Shown: positions 45,739 to 59,520, counted from the first letter of the stretch. The stretch: DNA of 60,616 nt from Salinisphaeraceae bacterium (GCA_002683405.1 NYTH01000042.1:1-60616), one strand, 5' to 3'. Made by a program: numbers and translations. The notes: generated from the sequence alone by a model not told the origin.

Positions 45739-46598
45739 TCGTCCGACCGGCGCGCCAGCGCGCGGCTGTAGACGTCGTTGCGTGACGCGCCGGTCAGGCG
45801 CATCACGCTGGCGACCGCCGATTTGAGCGGCAGCTGGCCGAGCAGCTCGTCGAGCAGCGCATCCAGCGACAGCTCGTAGCGCTCGGGCTCGGTCGGCGCC
45901 GTCACCCCGCCGACCACCACCACGAACTCGCCACGCCGGCGATTGGCATCCTCTTCCAACCAGGTCTGCAGCGCGGCCAGTCGATCCATGCGGCCCTGCT
46001 CATGCAGCTTGGTCAGTTCGCGCAGCACGGCGGCCGGTCGGTCCGCCCCCAGCACCGCCACCATGTCGCGCAGACAGGCCTCGATGCGGTGACTGGATTC
46101 GTAGAAGATCAGCGTGGCGGTCTGCTCGGCGAGCTCGGCCAGGCGGCCGCGTCGGGCCGGTCCGCGGGCCGGCAGGAAGCCCTCGAAGCAGAAGCGGTCC
46201 GAGGGCAGGCCGGACACGCTCAGCGCGGCAACCGCCGCGCAGGCGCCGGGGAAAACGGTTACCAGGCAGCCCGCCTCTCGCGCCGCGCGCACCAGGGAGA
46301 ACCCCGGGTCGCTGATCAGTGGCGTGCCGGCATCACTGATCAAGGCCACCCACTCGCCGTCGCGGATACGGGCAAGCAGCTGTTCGCCAACCCGCGTCTC
46401 GTTGTGTTCGTGCAGCGACAGCATGGGCGTCGAAATGCCGAAATGCCGGGTCAGCGTGGCGCTGTGGCGAGTATCCTCGGCGGCGATCACGTCGGCCTGC
46501 GCAAGTGCCTCCAGCGCGCGCGGCGTCATGTCCTGCAGGTTGCCAATGGGCGTCGCGACCACCATCAGGCCGCCCGGCCCGCCGTGCTGTTCAGTCAA
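45735..46598 (-). CDS. rsmI: 16S rRNA 2'-O-ribose C1402 methyltransferase RsmI
   Basis: A 287-residue tetrapyrrole-methylase-fold enzyme. VVATPIGNLQDMTPRALEAL is the start signature; AEDTRHSATLTRHFGI, LISDAGTPLISDPGF and FEGFLPARGPARRGRL follow. TTG 46598 has GGGAG upstream; ATG 46565 is an alternative. It modifies the same base as RsmH (41293). It diverges from lpoA. Confidence 0.95.
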   Translation of the reverse strand: MTEQHGGPGGLMVVATPIGNLQDMTPRALEALAQADVIAAEDTRHSATLTRHFGISTPMLSLHEHNETRVGEQLLARIRDGEWVALISDAGTPLISDPGFSLVRAAREAGCLVTVFPGACAAVAALSVSGLPSDRFCFEGFLPARGPARRGRLAELAEQTATLIFYESSHRIEACLRDMVAVLGADRPAAVLRELTKLHEQGRMDRLAALQTWLEEDANRRRGEFVVVVGGVTAPTEPERYELSLDALLDELLGQLPLKSAVASVMRLTGASRNDVYSRALARRSDD

Positions 46599-46747
46599 CC
46601 GTTGCTCCCGTCAGACGCAAACCGGCCTGCACGATAACCCGCCGCCACCCGGCGTGACGATTTTTACGAGACGCCGCGTTCGTTTATGCTTGGCCGGGCG
46701 TCCCGCCCCGCCCCCGCCCCCGCTCAACGCTCTTCCAAGCCAGTAAC

Positions 46748-48598
46748 ATGCGATATCTCTTCCGTCTCTCCGCGCCCATCGGACTCGTCATGCTGCTCAT
46801 GGCCGGCTGCGCCCAGATGCCGCCGTCGCAGACCCGCCCGGCCGTGCCCATGGCGGAACGGGCGGCGGCCCAGGCGCATCAGGGCCAGTACGCTGCCGCC
46901 GCGGAAAGCTATCGCCAGGCAGCCAACCAGGCCAGCGAACCGGCGCGCTCGCAGCTGCTGCTGCGGTCGGCCGAAGCGGCAGTCCGGGCCGAGAATGGCG
47001 ACTGGGCACGCGAGATGCTGGCGAATGTCCAGCCGGAATCCCTCCCGGAGCGGGACCGCAAGCGGTTGGAGATGGTCCGGCTGGAAGCCGATATCGCCGG
47101 CCGCAGCCCGTCGGACGCGCTCGACAGTCTGCCGCCACCGGAGGAAGGCATGTCGCCCGAGATGGCGGCGCGTATTCTTGCCCTGCGCGCCGACCTGCTC
47201 TTTGCAGACGGCCAGCTGGCAAACGGCGTGGCGGCGCTGGTCCAGCGCGACGTCTGGCTGCTGGATGGCCAGCGGCTGCGGGATAACGACGACCGAATCT
47301 GGACCCAGCTGATCGCGCGTCCGCCGGATGCCCGCGATCTGGAAGCGGCTGAGGATCCGGTCACTCGGGGCTGGCTGGAACTGGCCCGTCTGTCGCACCG
47401 CAGCTGGCCCAGCCGGGAGAGTTTCGAACGCGCCCTGGCCGCCTGGGAGCGGCGGCATCCGGGCCATCCTGCCGCGCGACACGTGCTCGCCGAGAAGCTC
47501 AACTTCAGCGACAGTCAGCGCGCAGCGGTTGGCGACGGCGGCGCGGTGGGTCTGCTGCTGCCGCTCAGTGGCCCGCTGGCCGGCGCGGGCCGCGCCATTC
47601 ACGACGGATTCATGGCCGGCTATTACGAGTCGAGCGAGCCGCGTCCCGACGTCATCGTCTATGACAGCAGCCGCCTGACCAGCATGCAGTCGTTTCTGGG
47701 CCGCGCCCGTGCCGACGGGCTGAGCTTCCTGGTGGGCCCGCTGCGCAAGAACCTGGTCAACGACCTGCTCGCGGCGCCCAACGGCGGTCTGGGTATTCTG
47801 GCGCTGAACTACGGCGACCAGGTCAACGCTGAGTTCAGCGGGGTATATCAGTTCGGACTCTCGCCGGAGGATGAAGCCCGCGCCGCGGCACGACGCGCGC
47901 TGGCGGAAGGTCACGATCAGGCCATCGTCATGGTCCCCCAGGGCGAATGGGGCCAGCGCGTGTTTGATGCCTTCTCCGAAGCGCTTCGTGCCGGCGGCGG
48001 CATGATCTACGACTCGGCCACCTACGACCCCGAGGACAAGGACTTCTCCGATTCGATCAAGCGCATCCTGCGCTATGGCGGGGCGACTTCGCAGAGCCGG
48101 CAGACGGATTTCGCGTTCATCGGCGCCCGGCCGTCTGCCGCGCGTCAGATCCGGACCCAGCTGCGCTACTACCGCGCGTCGCACCTACCCGTCTATGCCA
48201 CCTCGCACGCCTATGACGGCCAGGAGAACGTGCGTCTGAACCGCGACCTGAACGGTCTGCGTTTTTCCGATATGCCGTGGCTGCTGTCCGATAGCAGCCG
48301 CGTGACCAGCCGGCGCGACCGGATTACGAAGATCTGGCCCGAGAGTGCCAACGAGCTGCCGCGACTGATCGCGCTGGGACTCGATGCCTGGCTGCTGACT
48401 GATCAGCTTCGCGGCGGCGGCATCCTGGCGGGCACCCGCGTGGACGGCTATACCGGCGAGCTGAGCGTGGACAACTACAGCCGGGTGCACCGCGAGCCCA
48501 TGTGGGCGCATTTCGTTGGCGGCAAGGCCGAGAATCTCCCGCCGGTCAACCCTGCCGTGCCCGATGGCGGCCGCTACGGGACCAACGGAGGCTATTGA
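46748..48598 (+). CDS. lpoA: LpoA-type outer-membrane activator of PBP1A (LppC/YraM)
   Basis: A 616-residue lipoprotein with lipobox LMAGC (Cys near 21). An N-terminal TPR-like helical region (RAAAQAHQGQYAAAAESYRQ) is followed by a periplasmic-binding-like domain (VGLLLPLSGPLAGAGRAIHD, FLVGPLRKNLVNDLL). LpoA is required for PBP1A function in gammaproteobacteria. The lpoA-yraN-diaA order is conserved. Confidence 0.93.
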   Translation: MRYLFRLSAPIGLVMLLMAGCAQMPPSQTRPAVPMAERAAAQAHQGQYAAAAESYRQAANQASEPARSQLLLRSAEAAVRAENGDWAREMLANVQPESLPERDRKRLEMVRLEADIAGRSPSDALDSLPPPEEGMSPEMAARILALRADLLFADGQLANGVAALVQRDVWLLDGQRLRDNDDRIWTQLIARPPDARDLEAAEDPVTRGWLELARLSHRSWPSRESFERALAAWERRHPGHPAARHVLAEKLNFSDSQRAAVGDGGAVGLLLPLSGPLAGAGRAIHDGFMAGYYESSEPRPDVIVYDSSRLTSMQSFLGRARADGLSFLVGPLRKNLVNDLLAAPNGGLGILALNYGDQVNAEFSGVYQFGLSPEDEARAAARRALAEGHDQAIVMVPQGEWGQRVFDAFSEALRAGGGMIYDSATYDPEDKDFSDSIKRILRYGGATSQSRQTDFAFIGARPSAARQIRTQLRYYRASHLPVYATSHAYDGQENVRLNRDLNGLRFSDMPWLLSDSSRVTSRRDRITKIWPESANELPRLIALGLDAWLLTDQLRGGGILAGTRVDGYTGELSVDNYSRVHREPMWAHFVGGKAENLPPVNPAVPDGGRYGTNGGY

Positions 48599-48954
48599 AA
48601 TCCTGGCGGCAACGCAGAGGTGATGCCGGCGAGCAGCGCGCTGCCGAAACCGCCCGCTCGCGCGGCTACCGGATCGTCGCCCGGAACTTCAGGGCCCGGC
48701 GCGGCGAACTGGACCTGATTCTCGCCCGCGAGAACGAACTGGTCGTTGCCGAGGTGCGACTGCGGCGCAATACCCGCTTCGGCTCAGGCGCCGACACCGT
48801 GGACCACCGCAAGCAGCGACGACTCGTGCTGGCCACTCAGGAATTTCTGCAACGCCACCCGAACTGGCAGAATTGCGCGATTCGATTCGACGTCATCAGC
48901 CTGGATGGCGACGGCGGGCTGGACTGGATCGAAAACGCGTTTTTCGCCGAATAG
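48595..48954 (+). CDS. yraN: YraN/UPF0102 endonuclease-like protein
   Basis: 119 residues from TTG 48595, which overlaps the lpoA stop (TTGA). GEQRAAETARSRGYRIVARN and FRARRGELDLILARENELVV, then AEVRLRRNTRFGSG, are the UPF0102 core; the E...D...ExR(K) pattern resembles PD-(D/E)xK/Holliday-junction resolvases. The biochemical role is not established. Longer frames upstream lie inside lpoA. Confidence 0.9.
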   Translation: MKSWRQRRGDAGEQRAAETARSRGYRIVARNFRARRGELDLILARENELVVAEVRLRRNTRFGSGADTVDHRKQRRLVLATQEFLQRHPNWQNCAIRFDVISLDGDGGLDWIENAFFAE

Positions 48955-50209
<1,255 letters not shown>

Positions 50210-50237
50210 CGTAGCTAGCGGGCGACTCCCGGCGGGA

Positions 50238-50660
50238 CTACTTGACCACCTTGAGATGCGGGCGCTTGCGGGCCGGCTCGTCGGCTTCCGGCCCATCGTC
50301 GGCGGGCGGCGCGTCGGGGTCGGTCGGTGGATCAGGCGGCTCGACTTCGCCAAACAGCATCCCTTCTCCGTTCTCCCGGGCGTAGAGCGCCAGCACCGCG
50401 CCGGGCGGCACGTGCACATCGTAGGGTTGCCCCGAAAAGCGGGCGGAAAAGCTGATGTAGCCGTTACCAAGGTCCAGGCCATGCACCGCGGAAGGGCTGA
50501 TGTTGACCGTGATCTTGCCCTCTTCGGTGACGAACTGGGCAGGCACTTCGACGCCCTGCGCATCGGCTGCGACGAGAAGATGGGGCGTCAGGTCGTTGTC
50601 CAGAATCCAGTCGTAGATGGCCCGGATCAGATAGGGTCGGCGCGAAGTGAGACTGCTCAT
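50238..50660 (-). CDS. sspB: ClpXP specificity-enhancing factor SspB
   Basis: A 140-residue adaptor that delivers ssrA-tagged proteins to ClpXP. SSLTSRRPYLIRAIYDWILD is the family start; YISFSARFSGQPYDVHVPPG belongs to the tag-binding fold. A D/P-rich linker leads to the ClpX-binding tail RKRPHLKVVK. It lies after sspA, the usual order. Confidence 0.94.
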   Translation of the reverse strand: MSSLTSRRPYLIRAIYDWILDNDLTPHLLVAADAQGVEVPAQFVTEEGKITVNISPSAVHGLDLGNGYISFSARFSGQPYDVHVPPGAVLALYARENGEGMLFGEVEPPDPPTDPDAPPADDGPEADEPARKRPHLKVVK

Positions 50661-50737
50661 GACGTTGCCAACGAAACAGGGTAGTGAATGAGACTGACGC
50701 GCCGCGGCGCGTCTGGCAAGCCGTTGCGACCGGCCGA

Positions 50738-51364
50738 CTAGTCGCGCATTTCCGCTTCGAGTTCGGTCAGGCTGCCGCGAAAGGCCGGGCGCGCAAACAG
50801 GGCGTCGGCGTAGTCACGCAGCTTCTTGCCCTGCTTGGGCGGCAGTTCCACCTTGTAGTGCTCCAGCCGCCACAGAATGGGCGCGAAGGCGCAGTCGACC
50901 AGCGAGAATTCCTCGCCCACGTAGGGCCGCGGCGAGAATTCGGCGGCCATGGCCAGCAGGATTTCCTTGAGCTGCGTGCGCGCCTTGCGCGCCTGCGCGG
51001 GCGTGCCCTCCAGATCGTCGACCAGGCTGTACATGTCGACTTCCATCCGATACAGCGCCAGCCGGTAACGGGCCCGCGTGACCGGATCCACAGGCATGAG
51101 CGGCGGATGCGGAAAACGCTCGTCCAGATACTCGATGATGATGCGCGGGTCGTACAGGACCAGATCGCGATCCACCAGCGTGGGTATCGAGTTATAGGGG
51201 TTGAGCTGCGCGAGGTCCTCGCTGTCCACGTCCTCCCGCAGTTCGACGATATCCAGGCTGGTGATGCCCTTTTCCGCCAGCACAAGACGCACCCGGTGAC
51301 TCTGAGGACACTCCGGACGCGAAAACAGGGTCATTAACGACCTGCGATTGGCCAGGCTAGCCAT
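50738..51364 (-). CDS. sspA: Stringent starvation protein A SspA
   Basis: A 208-residue GST-fold protein that binds RNA polymerase. NRRSLMTLFSRPECPQSHRV and IIEYLDERFPHPPLMPVDP are the family blocks. ATG 51364 fits the standard N-terminus. It follows petC by 20 bp. Confidence 0.94.
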   Translation of the reverse strand: MASLANRRSLMTLFSRPECPQSHRVRLVLAEKGITSLDIVELREDVDSEDLAQLNPYNSIPTLVDRDLVLYDPRIIIEYLDERFPHPPLMPVDPVTRARYRLALYRMEVDMYSLVDDLEGTPAQARKARTQLKEILLAMAAEFSPRPYVGEEFSLVDCAFAPILWRLEHYKVELPPKQGKKLRDYADALFARPAFRGSLTELEAEMRD

Positions 51365-51384
51365 AAATATGCGCTCCGTAGCGT

Positions 51385-52134
51385 CTAGTGCACGTCGCGC
51401 CAGTATTCGCGCTTCAGCAGATAGGCAATCAGCGCGAAAATCAGCAGAAACGCAATGACCTTGATACCGAGCCCCGCCCGATGCAGTCGGGCCGGCTCGC
51501 CGGCGTAGGTCAGGAAATTCACGAGGTCGCCCACGGCCTGCGCGTACTCCTGCTCGGACATGCTGCCCTCGCGGACCTGGGTGAATGCCGGCGCAGCCGG
51601 TCCGTGACCGCCGTGGCCACCGGAAGACTCGCCGTGGTCCTCGTCGAGGGCCTGGTAGCCCTGCAGCGGCCAGAGCACGTGCGGCATGGCCGTATTCTCA
51701 AGCACCAGGTTGTTGGTGCCGTTGGCCGTACTTTCGTCCACGTAGAAGGTGCGCAGGAAGCTGTAGACCCAGGACGGGCCGTTCTTGTGCCACCGGGTCA
51801 CCAGGGTGAGATCGGGCGGCTGCTTGCCGAACCAGCTGGCGGAGGCTTCGGGCATGACACCGGTCAGGTGATTCTGGATTTTCTCGCCGGTAAAACGCAG
51901 GTTGGCTTCCACCACCTCTTCCGGAATATCCAGATCCTCGGCCATGCGCGAATAGCGCAGATACTGCAGCGAATGGCAGCCCGCGCAATAGTTCATGTAC
52001 AGCTTGGCACCGCGCTGCATGGACGACTTGTTGCTCAGGTCGGGCTCGAAGCTGTAGGGCAGAGCGCCACCACCGGCGGCCCAGGCTGCCGGTGCAACGA
52101 GCGCCGCCAGGAGAAAGATAATCCGCCGCATCAT
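51385..52134 (-). CDS. petC: Cytochrome c1 (bc1 complex)
   Basis: 249 residues. A signal peptide (IIFLLAALVAPAAWA) precedes heme-binding CAGCHSLQYLRYSRMAEDL. A distal Met in the P-x-M-P-type NTAMPHVLWPLQGYQ is the likely sixth ligand, and one C-terminal anchor (GIKVIAFLLIFALIAYLL) follows. It overlaps petB by 4 bp. The complex oxidises ubiquinol and reduces cytochrome c at the inner membrane. Confidence 0.95.
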   Translation of the reverse strand: MMRRIIFLLAALVAPAAWAAGGGALPYSFEPDLSNKSSMQRGAKLYMNYCAGCHSLQYLRYSRMAEDLDIPEEVVEANLRFTGEKIQNHLTGVMPEASASWFGKQPPDLTLVTRWHKNGPSWVYSFLRTFYVDESTANGTNNLVLENTAMPHVLWPLQGYQALDEDHGESSGGHGGHGPAAPAFTQVREGSMSEQEYAQAVGDLVNFLTYAGEPARLHRAGLGIKVIAFLLIFALIAYLLKREYWRDVH

Positions 52135-53363
52135 TCAGTCACCCTTTCCGGAACGGGCTTGGTCTTGTCGAGCTTGCTGTAGAAGGGCATGCCCAGGAAG
52201 AACGCGAAGTACACGAACGTACCGATCTGCGACGCTAGCGTGCGCCAGCCGCCGGGCGGCTGCGTACCCAGATAGCCCAGCAGCAGGAAGGCAACCACGA
52301 AAGCGGTCAGCATGCCCTTGAAGATCCAGCCCTTGTAGCGGATCGAGCGCACGGGGCTTCGATCGAGCCAGGGCAGGAAGAAGAGAATCAGGACCGACGA
52401 GGCGAACAGGATCACGCCCCACAGCTTGGCCGAGATGATGAAATCCACCGTGACGGCCCGCAGGATCGCGTAGTACGGCGTGTAGTACCACACCGGGGCG
52501 ATGTGTTCGGGCGTGGCCAGCGGATCGGCCGGGGTGAAGTTCGGCGGCTCGATGAAGTAACCGCCAAAGGTCGGCGCGAAGAATATGACGGCCGCGAACA
52601 GAATCAGGAACACCGCCGTGCCGAAGATATCCTTGACCGTGTAGTAGGGGTGGAAGGGAATGCCGTCCAGCGGAATGCCCTTCTCGTCCTTCTTGGCCTT
52701 GATCTCAACGCCATCCGGATTGTTCGAGCCCACGTGATGCAGCGCCATGATATGCGCAATCACCAGCCCCACCAGCGCGAAGGGAATGGCCACCACGTGC
52801 AGCGCAAAGAAGCGGTTGAGGGTGGCGTCGGCAATGATGAAGTCGCCCTTGATCCAGGTGGTGATGCCCTCGCCGACCACCGGAATGGCGCCGAACAGCG
52901 AGATGATGACCTGCGCGCCCCAGTAGGACATGTTGCCCCAGGGCAGCACGTAGCCCATGAAGGCCTCGGCCATGAGGGCCAGGAAGATCAGGCAGCCGAA
53001 GATCCAGATCAGCTCGCGCGGCTTCTGGTAGGACCCGTACAGCAGCGCGCGAAACATGTGCATGTACACCACGATGAAGAACGCCGAGGCGCCCGTGGAA
53101 TGCATGTAGCGAATGAGCCAGCCCCATTCGACATCTCGCATGATGTACTCGACCGACGCGAATGCTTCGGCCGCACTCGGCTTGTAGAACATCGTCAGCC
53201 AGATGCCGGTGAGCAGCTGGTTGACCAGCACCAGCAGCGCCAGCGAACCGAAGAAATACCAGAAGTTGAAGTTCTTCGGTGCGTAATACTCGGCGATGTG
53301 CTCGTTCCACAGCTTGGTGGCCGGGAAGCGGTCATCGATCCAGGTCATGAACTTGTTGGCCAT
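52131..53363 (-). CDS. petB: Cytochrome b (bc1 complex)
   Basis: A 410-residue integral protein with about eight membrane segments. Heme ligands are the paired histidines in MHSTGASAFFIVVYMHMFRA and RFFALHVVAI...HIMALHH. The Qo motif is PVWYYTPYYAILRA, the PVWY form rather than PEWY, as in many beta/gammaproteobacteria. ATG 53363 shares a base with the petA stop. Confidence 0.96.
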   Translation of the reverse strand: MANKFMTWIDDRFPATKLWNEHIAEYYAPKNFNFWYFFGSLALLVLVNQLLTGIWLTMFYKPSAAEAFASVEYIMRDVEWGWLIRYMHSTGASAFFIVVYMHMFRALLYGSYQKPRELIWIFGCLIFLALMAEAFMGYVLPWGNMSYWGAQVIISLFGAIPVVGEGITTWIKGDFIIADATLNRFFALHVVAIPFALVGLVIAHIMALHHVGSNNPDGVEIKAKKDEKGIPLDGIPFHPYYTVKDIFGTAVFLILFAAVIFFAPTFGGYFIEPPNFTPADPLATPEHIAPVWYYTPYYAILRAVTVDFIISAKLWGVILFASSVLILFFLPWLDRSPVRSIRYKGWIFKGMLTAFVVAFLLLGYLGTQPPGGWRTLASQIGTFVYFAFFLGMPFYSKLDKTKPVPERVTE

Positions 53364-53965
53364 TACGCCGTCCCCCCACCGTTACCGGTCGGGTCCTCAC
53401 CCACGAGAATGATGTCATCCGCGACGTAGCGATACGGCGGAATCGGCATGTTCAGCGGCGCCGGCACGCCCTTGTACACGCGGCCTGCAATATCGTAGGC
53501 CGAACCGTGGCAGGCGCAGAAGAAGCCCGGCGCCTTGAGCAGCGGCTGCGCCTCGGGGGAGGCGTTGTAGTCGGGAATACAGCCCAGATGGGTGCACAGG
53601 CTGAGCATGACCAGGTACTTCGGCTTGATCGCCCGCTCGGGATTCTGGCAGTAGGACGGCTGCTGCGGATTGCTGGAATCCGGATCACGCAGGTTGTCGC
53701 TGATCTCGGATAGCGAGGCGATCATCTCGTCCGTGCGATGGATGATGACCACCGGCTTGCCGCGCCAGGTGACGCTAAGCTTGGCGCCTGGCGCAAGCTC
53801 CGAGACATTGACCTCAACCGGCGCACCCGCGGCGCGTGCCCGCGCGCTGGGCTGCCAGGATTTGATGAAAGGAACGGCCACAAACGCCGCGCCGACACCG
53901 CCCGCGACTGCCGTCGCGCCAGTGAGGAATCGTCGTTTGCCGACGTCTACCCCCTGTTCACTCAT
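53363..53965 (-). CDS. petA: Rieske iron-sulfur protein (bc1 complex)
   Basis: 200 residues. A twin-arginine-like start (KRRFLTGATAVAGGVGAAFV) forms the membrane anchor. The [2Fe-2S] ligands are in CTHLGC and CACHGSAYD. First gene of petA-petB-petC. The 187-bp gap to hisC contains a TATACT (minus strand 54124-54119), a possible -10 element. Confidence 0.95.
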   Translation of the reverse strand: MSEQGVDVGKRRFLTGATAVAGGVGAAFVAVPFIKSWQPSARARAAGAPVEVNVSELAPGAKLSVTWRGKPVVIIHRTDEMIASLSEISDNLRDPDSSNPQQPSYCQNPERAIKPKYLVMLSLCTHLGCIPDYNASPEAQPLLKAPGFFCACHGSAYDIAGRVYKGVPAPLNMPIPPYRYVADDIILVGEDPTGNGGGTA

Positions 53966-54152
53966 GCCATAGTCCTTTTAGGAATACCGGCGGCACGCCG
54001 AACACGCGGCGCAGCCACATGCTTTAAGACCCGTCTTTCAGACACGCTTGTTTGACTTTCGGCGCTCCGCATCGGAGCTAGAAGATTGCGCCGCCGCTCC
54101 CCGGCGACAGCGCGTTGAAGTATAGCACAGTGAATGCGCGCGACCGCGCGGT

Positions 54153-55232
54153 TCAGTCGCTCAGAATGGCGCTCAGCGCGGTCATCAGGGACCGGTTTTC
54201 CGCCGTCGTGCCCACCGTCAGTCGCAGGCAGCCGGCCAGCGACGGATGCGCCCCCGAGACATTCTTCACCAGAATACCCCGGGTCTTCAGAGTGGCGTGC
54301 AATACGTTCGCGTCGCGTCCGGCGAAATGGGTCAGCAGGAAATTGGCCTGGCTGGGATACACGGTCACGCCGGGCAGCGCCGCGAGCGCGCTGGCGAGCT
54401 GGCTGCGCGCCGCGCGAATCGCCTCGGCCTGCCGCATGAACGCCGCGTAATGGTCCAGCGCGAAGGCGGCGCTGGCCTGCGTCAGGCCGTTGATGTTGTA
54501 GGGCAGCCGCAGCGGCTCGAGCGCGTCCAGCCAGCGCGGCGGCCCCATCAGCCAGCCCAGACGCAGGCCGGCCAGCCCCAGTTTCGACAGCGTGCGCATG
54601 ACCAGCAGATTGTCGTACCGGCCCAGCCACTCCAGGCAGTGATCATCAGCAAACGGGTAGTAGGCTTCATCCACCACCACCAGCCCGGGTGCGGCGTCCA
54701 CGATCGCTTCCAGACCAGCCCGATCGAAGGCATTGCCGGTGGGGTTGTTGGGCTGTGCGATCAGCAGCAGGGCCGGCTGATGCGTCTGGATGGCCTTTAG
54801 CATGGCTGGCACATCCAGGTCGAAATCCGGCGCCAGCGGCACGCTGCGATACGTCAGCCCGACCGCCCGGCTGATCAGCCGGAACATGGCAAAGCCGGGC
54901 TCCGGCGTCAGCACGCTGGCGCCGGGCCGGGCCAGCGCCAGCATGAGCATCTGCAGGATTTCATCGGAGCCGTTGCCCAGCAGAATGCCGCAGTCGGCCG
55001 GCACGCCCATGGTTGCCCGCAGGGCCGACTTGAGATCCGGCGCATCGGCCGACGGATAGCGATTGAGCGGCACGGTCCGCAGCGTCTCCAGCCACGCCTC
55101 GACCAGTTCGGCCGGAAAGGGGTGGGGATTTTCCATGGCGTCGAGCTTGATCAGTCCCGCCGCATCGGCCACCTGATACGGCGAGAGCGCCGCGATCTCC
55201 GGCCGCAGCCAGGCTCCGGGGTCAGCCGACAT
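54153..55232 (-). CDS. hisC: Histidinol-phosphate aminotransferase
   Basis: A 359-residue PLP enzyme of histidine synthesis. AQPNNPTGNAFDRAGL, VVDEAYYPFAD and the PLP lysine in RTLSKLGLAGLRLGW are visible. It follows hisD by 10 bp in a hisG-hisD-hisC group detached from the rest of the his genes, as in pseudomonads. Confidence 0.95.
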   Translation of the reverse strand: MSADPGAWLRPEIAALSPYQVADAAGLIKLDAMENPHPFPAELVEAWLETLRTVPLNRYPSADAPDLKSALRATMGVPADCGILLGNGSDEILQMLMLALARPGASVLTPEPGFAMFRLISRAVGLTYRSVPLAPDFDLDVPAMLKAIQTHQPALLLIAQPNNPTGNAFDRAGLEAIVDAAPGLVVVDEAYYPFADDHCLEWLGRYDNLLVMRTLSKLGLAGLRLGWLMGPPRWLDALEPLRLPYNINGLTQASAAFALDHYAAFMRQAEAIRAARSQLASALAALPGVTVYPSQANFLLTHFAGRDANVLHATLKTRGILVKNVSGAHPSLAGCLRLTVGTTAENRSLMTALSAILSD

Positions 55233-55242
55233 GATCCGGCGC

Positions 55243-56549
55243 CTAGCGGTCTTCCGACCGCAGCTCGGCCGAGCGTGCGTGCGCTTCCAGGCCTTCGCCC
55301 CGCGCCATTTCGGCGACCGTGGGCGCCAGCGCCCGCATGCCCTGCGGCGAGGCCTTGATCAGACTCAGGCGCTTCTGGAAGTCGTACACGCCCAGCGGTG
55401 ATGAAAACCGCGCGGTGCGCCCGGTCGGCAGCACGTGGTTCGGGCCTGCGCAGTAGTCACCAAATGACTCGGGCGTGTAAGCCCCCATGAAAATGGCGCC
55501 CGCGTGCTGAATGTGCGGCAGAAGATCGTCGGGCTCATCCACGGCCAGTTCCAGATGCTCCGGCGCAATCCGGTTGGACAGCGCCACCGCTTCGTCCATG
55601 TCGCGCACCTTGATCAGCGCGCCTTCGGCGGCCAGCGAGGCCGCGATGATCTGCCGGCGCGGCTGCGCGGCCAGTGCCTGCGCGGCCGCCTCGTGCACCC
55701 GATCCAGAAAACCGGCATCGGGACTGATCAGAATGGCGCGGGCCGCCTCGTCGTGCTCGGCCTGCGCGAACAGGTCCATGGCGGCCCAGGCCGGATCGCT
55801 GCGGCCGTCGGCCAGCACCAGCACTTCGGACGGTCCGGCAATGGATTCGATCCCCACCCGCCCGAACACGATGCGCTTGGCCGCCGCCACATACGCATTG
55901 CCCGGCCCCACGATCTTGTCCACACAGGGCACGGCGTCGGTGCCCCAGGCCAGCGCGGCCACGGCCTGCGCGCCGCCAATGGTAAACATGCGGTGCACGC
56001 CCGCCAGCGCCGCCGCGGCCAGCACCATGGGATTGAGTTCGCCGCCGGGCGCGGGCGACACGAGCACGATCTGCTCCACCCCCGCCACCTGCGCCGGCAC
56101 ACTGTTCATCAGGACAGTGGACGGGTAGGCGGCCTTGCCGCCTGGCGCGTAGACCCCCACGCAGGCCAGCGGCCGGACCACCTGCCCCAGTTCATTGCCG
56201 TGCTCGTCGGCATAGCGCCATTCGTGCAGGCGCTGTCGCTCGGCATAGTCGCGCAGCCGCGCGGCTGAATCTTCCAGCGCCTGGCGGGCCGCCGCGGGCA
56301 GCGCGTCCAGCGCGGCCTGCATCTGTGACCGGGGGACTTCCAGATCCGCCACGCTGGCCACCTCGCGCCGGTCCAGTTCCGCCGTCAGACGAACCAGCGC
56401 CGTATCGCCCTCGCGCCGGACCTGCTCGACAATTGACTGCGCACGCGCCACCACCGCTTCGTCTTCGGCCTGGTGTCGCCCGATCAGCCGGGTGAAGCGG
56501 CTTTCGAAATCCGCCGCACTGCTGTCCAGCCGCGCGATGTCCAGGCCGC

Positions 56550-56553
<4 letters not shown>
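55243..56553 (-). CDS. hisD: Histidinol dehydrogenase
   Basis: A 436-residue zinc enzyme for the last two steps of histidine synthesis. [37 protein letters not shown] and [10 protein letters not shown] are family blocks; [10 protein letters not shown] carries the catalytic Glu-His. ATG overlaps the hisG stop by 4 bp. Confidence 0.96.
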
Positions 56554-58719
<2,166 letters not shown>

Positions 58720-58761
58720 GTGATTGCTGTTATGCGGCGTTCGAAAGGGGCGCAAATTCTA

Positions 58762-59520
58762 TCACGTGCGCAGCTTGTAGCCGCTGTGCAGCAGCGCAAT
58801 GCACAGGGCCGATATGAGCGCAAAAAAGCCGGCGGCAACGGAGACGCACAGCAGCGGCGTCGTATCGCCCACGCCGAAGAAGCCCTGCCGGAAGCCGTCG
58901 ATCATGTAGAAGAAGGGATTGTAGTGCGAGGCCTGGCGCCAGAACTCGGGCAATGAGTGGATCGAGTAGAACACGCCCGACAGAAACGACAGCGGCATGA
59001 TGAAAAAATTCTGGAACGCAGCCAGGTGCTCGAACTTGTCGGCCACGATACCGGCAATCATCCCCAGTACCGCGAGCGTTCCACCGGAAAACAGCAGCAT
59101 GGCCAGGATCAGCAGCGGATTGACGATCGGCACCGTGATGAAGAATTGGGCGAACAGGTAAAGCGCGGTGGACACCAACGCCGCGCGCAGCAGCGCCGCG
59201 CTCACGTAGGCCAGATAGATTTCCAGCGCCGACAGCGGCGTCATCAGCAGAAACACCAGATTGCCCATGACCTTGGACTGCGTCAGCGATGACGAGGTAT
59301 TGGCAAAGGAGTTCTGGATGATGCTCATCATGATCAGACCGGGAATAAGGAAGGCGGTGTAGGACACGCCGTCGTACACCTGCACGCGGTCTTCGAGCAC
59401 CTGCCGGAACACCAGCAGATACAGCATGGCGGTAATGACCGGCGCGGCCACGGTCTGTCCGAGCACGCTGTAAAAGCGCCGGACTTCCTTGCGAAACAGC
59501 GTGTAGCAGCCGTAGGTCAT
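58762..59520 (-). CDS. ABC-2 type transporter permease (YadH-like)
   Basis: A 252-residue membrane protein with six hydrophobic segments. PGLIMMSIIQNSFANTSSSL and PLSFLSGVFYSIHSLP are ABC-2 signatures. It overlaps the ATPase gene by 4 bp. The pair resembles E. coli YadG-YadH exporters; the substrate is unknown. Confidence 0.92.
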   Translation of the reverse strand: MTYGCYTLFRKEVRRFYSVLGQTVAAPVITAMLYLLVFRQVLEDRVQVYDGVSYTAFLIPGLIMMSIIQNSFANTSSSLTQSKVMGNLVFLLMTPLSALEIYLAYVSAALLRAALVSTALYLFAQFFITVPIVNPLLILAMLLFSGGTLAVLGMIAGIVADKFEHLAAFQNFFIMPLSFLSGVFYSIHSLPEFWRQASHYNPFFYMIDGFRQGFFGVGDTTPLLCVSVAAGFFALISALCIALLHSGYKLRT